In this document: in pieces, positions 13,722-17,818 of the stretch
Layout: the number at the start of each line of letters is the position of its first letter
Numbering within the stretch: position 1 is the first letter of the stretch
NCBI GenBank assembly: GCA_934457235.1
Contig: CAKSHT010000027.1
Location: forward strand, 1-17,818
Direction of reading: 5' to 3'
Length of the DNA: 17,818 nucleotides
Origin: an uncultured Oscillospiraceae bacterium
GTDB lineage: Bacteria; Bacillota; Clostridia; Oscillospirales; Ruminococcaceae
Position numbers and translations under genes: made by a program
The notes under the pieces: model-generated
What the model was told of the DNA's origin: nothing
Database searches by the model: none
What the model saw: only the letters and a program-made list of their open reading frames with translations

Positions 13722-15035
13722 TCATATCCTGCGGAATGATGCTGTAAAGAATCCGTCGCCGCCGTTCTCGTCCGGGCAGTATGTCCGTTTGTAGTCCCCG
13801 GACGCTGGCAGCGGCACCGGCTGGACTATCGGCGTGAACTCCGGGTGAGCCGCTGCGAACCGCTCAGCGACCTCGTCGTTCTCCGACCGGGACAGCGTGC
13901 AGGTGGAGTACACCAGCGTACCTCCCGGCTTAACGTAGCGCGCGGAGGTCTCCAGTATCTGGTACTGTATCTCCGGCAGCCCCGCGAATTCCTCCGGGGA
14001 TTTGTATTTTATCTCCGGCTTACGGCGTATAACTCCCAGTCCAGAGCAGGGTACGTCGCACAGCACCCTGTCCGCCTGCGGGAGAGCCCCGTTGAACTTC
14101 GACGCATCGTTCTGCATTGCGGTGATTATCTTAATTCCCAGCCGCGCGGCGCCGTCCTCGATAAGTCCGACGCGCATGTCATGGAGGTCCATACTGTACA
14201 GCTTTCCGTTGTTGCCCATAAGCTCCGCCAGGGTGAAGCTCTTTCCGCCGGGCGCCGCACAGACGTCCAATACGGTTTCGTTCACCACCGGACGTAACGT
14301 CAGACAGCACAGCTGCGAGGAGATATCCTGCACATGGAAAAGTCCCTGCCGGAACGGTGCGCATTTCTCAATGTCCCCCGCCCTTTCCAGCTTTATGCAG
14401 TTTTCAAGCCCCGGAAACGGCTCCGCCTTGACTTTATGCTTCGCGAGTTCCGCGAGCAGCTTGTCCGTGGTGGTCTTTATAGTATTCACCCGCGCGTAGA
14501 CCGGGGGCTTTCCGACGGAGGCCTTGAGCGCACGCACCGCAAAATCCGTGCCGTACTCGTCGATGAGCTTCTGTGTGAGCCACTCCGGGCAGGAGTACTC
14601 CACTGACAGACGCTTTTCCGGCGCCATGCCAAGGTAGCTTATCTTCTTTCCGCTGCGGATAAAGCTGCGAAGCATGCCGTTCACAAAACCCTGCGCCGAG
14701 AAGCATTTAAGCTTCTTGCACATTTTCACGCTCTCGTTCACCGCCGCGCTTTCCGGCACCGACGGCATGCAGAGCAGCTGATAAAGCCCGGTGCGGAGTA
14801 TCTGCACGGCAGCCTTGTCAAGCTTCTCAAACGGTATCTTCGAGTTCGTTCTTATTATGTGGTCTAGAGTGAGCCTGCGCTCCAGCACGCCGTAAAACAG
14901 CGCCGCCGCAAACGCCTTGTCCCTGTCGCTGAGTTCCGCTTCGTTGAAAACATGGTCAAGCAGCAGGTTTGAATAAGCCACGGAGCTGTCCATTTTCATC
15001 AGCATTTTTACGACTGTGAGCCGTGGGTCAGCCAT
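13722..15035 (-). CDS. rsmB: 16S rRNA (cytosine967-C5)-methyltransferase
   Basis: RsmB methylates C967 of 16S rRNA using S-adenosylmethionine. The protein is 437 residues. The N-terminal part (about 1-130) is the NusB-like RNA-binding domain, with RDKAFAAALFYGVLERR at 38-54. The C-terminal catalytic domain shows CAAPGGKS (259-266) for S-adenosylmethionine binding and DVPCSGLGVIRRKPEIKY (327-344) with Cys330. YSTCTLSRSENDEVAERF (376-393) carries the nucleophile Cys379. GGAGGG six bases before the ATG marks the start firmly. It sits between the zinc peptidase gene and rlmN. The presence of the NusB-like domain favours RsmB over RsmF. Confidence 0.95.
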   Translation of the reverse strand: MADPRLTVVKMLMKMDSSVAYSNLLLDHVFNEAELSDRDKAFAAALFYGVLERRLTLDHIIRTNSKIPFEKLDKAAVQILRTGLYQLLCMPSVPESAAVNESVKMCKKLKCFSAQGFVNGMLRSFIRSGKKISYLGMAPEKRLSVEYSCPEWLTQKLIDEYGTDFAVRALKASVGKPPVYARVNTIKTTTDKLLAELAKHKVKAEPFPGLENCIKLERAGDIEKCAPFRQGLFHVQDISSQLCCLTLRPVVNETVLDVCAAPGGKSFTLAELMGNNGKLYSMDLHDMRVGLIEDGAARLGIKIITAMQNDASKFNGALPQADRVLCDVPCSGLGVIRRKPEIKYKSPEEFAGLPEIQYQILETSARYVKPGGTLVYSTCTLSRSENDEVAERFAAAHPEFTPIVQPVPLPASGDYKRTYCPDENGGDGFFTASFRRI

Positions 15036-15078
15036 TGCCAGCCCTCCTTAATTATATGTATCCGGGAAGCCCCGTAAA

Positions 15079-15804
15079 TTATCGTCTGTTTCTGTAGGAA
15101 AGCAGTCTGAGCAGCTGCGTGAAGGACACGATAAGGCTTGCGACGTAAGTCATTGCAGCCGCTGTCAGCGTGCGGCGCGCGCCGTAAAGCTCGTCCTGTT
15201 CGAGAATGCCCTCGCTGCGGATAGTCATCATAGCGCGGCGGCTCGCATTGAACTCCACCGGCAGAGTCACCAGCTGGAACACAACGACGAGCAGGAACAG
15301 GATTATCCCAGCGTCAACCAGCGGTTCAAAGCTGAACACCAGTCCGAGAACGAACACTATGAAATACGCCGATGACCCGAACCTTGCCAGCGGGAAAACC
15401 GCAGTGCGTATCTTTATCGGGATATAATCCTGCGCATGCTGTACCGCGTGGCCGCATTCGTGTGCGGCAACTCCTATCGCGGCAAGGGACGTGCTGCTGT
15501 AAACGCTGTCGGACAGCGAAACTATATTCGTGCTCGGATTGTAGTTATCCGTCAGATTGCCGGAAATACGCTCCACCTGCACGTTATAAAGCCCGTTTCT
15601 GTCGAGTATCATGCGCGCGACTTCCGCCGCGGTAATTCCCCGGCGGCTGCCGACGCGGTTATACTTATTGAACGTAGCCTTGACGTTCGCCGAGCATATC
15701 AGCGCAAAAATGAACGCCAGAATGCACAGAAAATACGCCGTCGTATAACCGACGCTCATGAAATTCGTGTGACGTGCCGCTGCTGAAATAAGTGTCTGTA
15801 CCAT
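15079..15804 (-). CDS. Membrane zinc metallopeptidase, YugP family
   Basis: This is a 241-residue membrane protein of the Zn_peptidase_2 (YugP-like) family. A membrane helix is predicted at about 19-40. The zinc site AAHECGHAVQH (113-123) is an HExxH motif with His115, Glu116 and His119. EFNASRRA (184-191) follows two further hydrophobic segments (about 142-160 and 163-182); Glu184 is a possible third zinc ligand. A last hydrophobic segment is at about 211-232. The substrate of this family is not known to me. AGGAGA five bases before the ATG supports the start. It lies between fmt (54 bases upstream) and rsmB (43 bases downstream). In other Clostridia a gene of this family often occupies the same position, from memory. 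Confidence 0.9.
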   Translation of the reverse strand: MVQTLISAAARHTNFMSVGYTTAYFLCILAFIFALICSANVKATFNKYNRVGSRRGITAAEVARMILDRNGLYNVQVERISGNLTDNYNPSTNIVSLSDSVYSSTSLAAIGVAAHECGHAVQHAQDYIPIKIRTAVFPLARFGSSAYFIVFVLGLVFSFEPLVDAGIILFLLVVVFQLVTLPVEFNASRRAMMTIRSEGILEQDELYGARRTLTAAAMTYVASLIVSFTQLLRLLSYRNRR

Positions 15805-15858
15805 AATTGTCTCCTGTTCCAGAGTGTTTCAGATACGGTTATTATGCGTGATTTCTGG

Positions 15859-16794
15859 TCATTTACCCAGAATGGTTCCCTTTTCCGGCTTCTTTCCGCG
15901 CAGGTACGCCTGGATATCCATGCGCTTGCCGCCCTCGGGCTGTATCTCGGTGAACTCCACCGCGCCGTCGCCGCACATTACTGCGAACGCGTCGGTATCG
16001 ACTATCTCGCCCGGTGCGCCGGAGTAATTCTTCTGCGAAACGCGCGCGCCGTAGACCTTCATGCGCTTGCCGTCAAGAAGCGTATATGCGCAGGGAGCCG
16101 CGGACATCGCGCGGATAAAATCGCGCACCTGTACCGCAGGCTTCGTGAAATCCAGCAATAATTCTTCCTTGCTTATCATGGAAGCATAGCAGGTGTCGCC
16201 CTCCTGCGGGATACGCGGCGCAGTACCGTTCTGTACCTCTTCGAGGGTGCGAACGATGAGTCTGCCGCCCATCACGGAGAGTTTGTCGTGAAGTTCAGAG
16301 CCTGTCATATCCTCAGGTATGTCCAGTTCGTCGCGAAGTATCATATCGCCGGTGTCAAGCCCCTTTGCCATATACATGGTGGTAACTCCGGACTTCTTCT
16401 CGCCGAACTGAATGCAGCGCTGTATCGGAGCCGCTCCGCGGTACATCGGGAGAAGCGACGCATGAACATTTATGCAGCCGAACTTCGGAAGCTCCAGAAT
16501 GCTCTCCGGGAGTAACTGTCCATATGCTACCACGACGATGCAGTCGGGATTTATTTCCCGCAGTACATCCAGGGACTTATCGGCATCCTCGCCCTTGCGC
16601 AGGCTCAGCGGCTGATAGACCGGGATATCGTGCTTCAGGGCGCACTCCTTGACTGGAGTCATCTGAATCTGCTTGCCGCGGTTCTTCGGCTTGTCGGGCT
16701 GCGTGAATACCGCCGCGACCTCGTGACCGGCGGCGATGAGCTGCTCAAGGCAGGACAGCGCGAACACCGGAGTGCCCATAAATACTAATTTCAC
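15859..16794 (-). CDS. fmt: Methionyl-tRNA formyltransferase
   Basis: Fmt formylates initiator Met-tRNA with 10-formyltetrahydrofolate. The 311 residues begin KLVFMGTP and contain the catalytic Asn109, His111 and Asp147, seen in CINVHASLLPMYRGAAP (107-123) and GLDTGDM (145-151). The C-terminal tRNA-binding domain follows from about 205. The frame extends up to an ATG at 16812, but that ATG lies in the end of the upstream deformylase gene. The real start is GTG 16794, seven bases after a near-perfect GGAGGAGG site. Its GTGA overlaps the deformylase stop codon by four bases, so the two are translationally coupled. Fmt adds the formyl group that the two adjacent deformylases remove. All key residues are present. 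Confidence 0.96.
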   Translation of the reverse strand: MKLVFMGTPVFALSCLEQLIAAGHEVAAVFTQPDKPKNRGKQIQMTPVKECALKHDIPVYQPLSLRKGEDADKSLDVLREINPDCIVVVAYGQLLPESILELPKFGCINVHASLLPMYRGAAPIQRCIQFGEKKSGVTTMYMAKGLDTGDMILRDELDIPEDMTGSELHDKLSVMGGRLIVRTLEEVQNGTAPRIPQEGDTCYASMISKEELLLDFTKPAVQVRDFIRAMSAAPCAYTLLDGKRMKVYGARVSQKNYSGAPGEIVDTDAFAVMCGDGAVEFTEIQPEGGKRMDIQAYLRGKKPEKGTILGK

Positions 16795-17255
16795 TTTTCG
16801 TCCTCCTCCCATTCGTCAACCTTGTCGGAATAGAGTATTCCGTTGAGATGGTCCGTTTCATGGCAGAACGCCCGCGCCAGAAGTCCGGAGCCGACATATG
16901 TCTTGCGTCTGCCGTAGCGGTCCTGCGCCTTGATCTTAACCTTTGCCGGACGTACGACGTATCCGCTCTTTCCGGGATAGGAAAGGCAGCCTTCCGGCTC
17001 GTGCTGTTTCCCCTTTATCGCGACTATCACGGGGTTCACAAGCTCCAACAGCCCGTGGTCATCGTCCGTATCAATAACGACAACGCGCTTCAGTACGCCT
17101 ATCTGCGGCGCTGCAAGTCCTACTCCGCCCGCGTCGTACATGGTATCCGACATGTCATCCAGAAGCTCCCAGAGTTCCTCGTTGAACTCGGTCACTTCCT
17201 CGCTCTTCTGCCGAAGTATATCATTTCCGAACTGCAATATCTCAAGTACTGCCAT
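16791..17255 (-). CDS. def: Peptide deformylase (copy 1, next to fmt)
   Basis: This enzyme removes the N-formyl group from new proteins using a metal in the active site. The 154 residues carry all three signatures: GVGLAAPQ (44-51, Gln51), EGCLS (88-92, metal ligand Cys90) and HETDH (132-136, metal ligands His132 and His136, catalytic Glu133). Numbering matches the E. coli enzyme closely. AAAGGGGA lies about eight bases before the ATG. It overlaps fmt by four bases and follows the second deformylase gene by 12 bases. The acidic tail WEEDEK is encoded by the same bases that form the fmt ribosome binding site. It is probably the main housekeeping copy because its motifs are fully canonical. Confidence 0.96.
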   Translation of the reverse strand: MAVLEILQFGNDILRQKSEEVTEFNEELWELLDDMSDTMYDAGGVGLAAPQIGVLKRVVVIDTDDDHGLLELVNPVIVAIKGKQHEPEGCLSYPGKSGYVVRPAKVKIKAQDRYGRRKTYVGSGLLARAFCHETDHLNGILYSDKVDEWEEDEK

Positions 17256-17267
17256 GTATATTCCCCT

Positions 17268-17750
17268 TTACTTCGCTGTAATATCATTATGCTCCGGAAC
17301 CCCGGCGCTCTTTACGTGGTCGATGAAAAGCACGCCGTCCAGGTGGTCAAGCTCGTGGCAGAACGCCCTTGCAAGAAGCGCGCTTCCAGTGAGCGTGAAC
17401 TCCTTGCCGTGCCTGTCCTGTGCCTTTACCGTTACGATATTCGGACGCTCGACCTCCTCCCACACATTCGGGGCGGAAAGGCAGCCCTCGCTGCCGCACT
17501 GAGTACCCTCGGCGGACACTATTTCGGGGTTTATCAGCTCGATAACACCGTGTTCGTCATGCACATCGATAACGACTGCCCGGCGGAGGACTCCCACCTG
17601 TACCGCCGCAAGTCCCGCGCCGTCCTTGGAATGCATGGTTTCTGCCATGTCGTCCAGAAGCGTCCACAGGCGCTCGTCAAAATTGGTAACGGGCCTGCTC
17701 TTCTTACGGAGGATATCGTCCCCGAACTTTACTATCTGCCTTAATGCCAT
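17268..17750 (-). CDS. Peptide deformylase (copy 2, tandem paralogue)
   Basis: This second deformylase has 160 residues and lies directly upstream of copy 1. It keeps the metal and catalytic residues Cys90 (EGCLS), His132, Glu133 and His136 (HELDH), and Gln51. Motif 1 reads GAGLAAVQ, with Val in place of the usual Pro. EGCLS is followed by APN instead of the YPG of copy 1. The two proteins align without large gaps over most of their length (LAARAFCH-like block: LLARAFCH in both), which points to tandem duplication followed by divergence. AAAGGA nine bases before the ATG supports the start. It is probably an active enzyme with altered substrate preference or inhibitor response, but that is inference. 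Confidence 0.93.
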   Translation of the reverse strand: MALRQIVKFGDDILRKKSRPVTNFDERLWTLLDDMAETMHSKDGAGLAAVQVGVLRRAVVIDVHDEHGVIELINPEIVSAEGTQCGSEGCLSAPNVWEEVERPNIVTVKAQDRHGKEFTLTGSALLARAFCHELDHLDGVLFIDHVKSAGVPEHNDITAK

Positions 17751-17769
17751 GTCTATCGTCCTTTCTATG

Positions 17770-17817
17770 TTACGGGTCGCCGTTCATATCCGCAAAAACT
17801 GCGGTGTTCCTGAACGA
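17770..17817 (-). CDS. 3' end of an upstream gene, possibly priA
   Basis: One minus-strand frame reads 15 codons, ending FADMNGDP, and stops at TAA (17772-17770). The stop is 19 bases before the next gene's ATG, leaving space for its ribosome binding site. In Firmicutes the gene before def-fmt is usually priA, the primosomal helicase. The fragment is too short to confirm this, and another frame also stays open to a nearby stop (TAG at about 17767-17765). Confidence 0.35.
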   Translation of the reverse strand, partial: SFRNTAVFADMNGDP

Positions 17818-17818
17818 C

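Noticed and set aside
17268..17750. Second deformylase as a decayed pseudogene
   Set aside because: All three signatures, the metal ligands and a good ribosome binding site are intact, and the length is normal.
1..17818. CRISPR array, tRNA, rRNA, insertion sequence, phage or attachment site
   Set aside because: No regularly spaced repeats, no transposase or integrase motifs and no RNA gene signatures were seen on reading both strands.

Overview
The window looks like chromosomal DNA from a Firmicute of the class Clostridia, probably a Ruminococcus or Oscillospiraceae relative. This is inferred from the gene order priA?-def-fmt-rsmB-rlmN-prpC-pknB-rsgA-thiN, strong AGGAGG-type ribosome binding sites, sigma-A-type promoters, a lysine riboswitch, fairly GC-rich coding DNA with frequent ATA isoleucine codons, and a surface lipoprotein of the Cthe_2159 type. 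No tRNA, rRNA, insertion sequence, CRISPR array or phage gene was seen.

Left part (1-3101, minus strand): a lysine/diaminopimelate operon transcribed asd-dapA-dapB, with dapB cut by the window edge. It has a consensus promoter (TTGACA-17-TAAAAT), a lysine riboswitch and a rho-independent terminator before asd, so the operon should be shut off when lysine is plentiful. A perfect 10-bp hairpin separates dapA from dapB.

Middle part (3169-7908, plus strand): queA (queuosine synthesis) stands alone with its own promoter and terminator. It is followed by a three-gene cassette: a VTC/polyphosphate-polymerase-like protein, a DUF4956 membrane protein and a secreted beta-helix lipoprotein of the DUF4353/Cthe_2159 type. 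A strong bidirectional terminator closes the cassette. This is the least understood system in the window and the best candidate for new biology.

Right part (7910-17818, minus strand): a long housekeeping cluster read from right to left. It contains the end of an unidentified gene, two tandem peptide deformylases, fmt, a YugP-type membrane zinc peptidase, rsmB, rlmN, a PP2C phosphatase, a PASTA-domain Ser/Thr kinase, rsgA and thiN. It combines N-terminal formyl handling in translation, rRNA methylation, ribosome assembly and cell-wall-sensing phosphorylation. The kinase has its own promoter. rpe, often found between rsgA and thiN, is absent.

Several starts are non-ATG or differ from the longest open frame: rlmN TTG, fmt GTG, thiN GTG, and queA at an internal ATG. 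rsgA has no ATG, GTG or TTG start able to include its conserved N-terminus. It may begin at ATT, or a base may be missing near 9441-9445.
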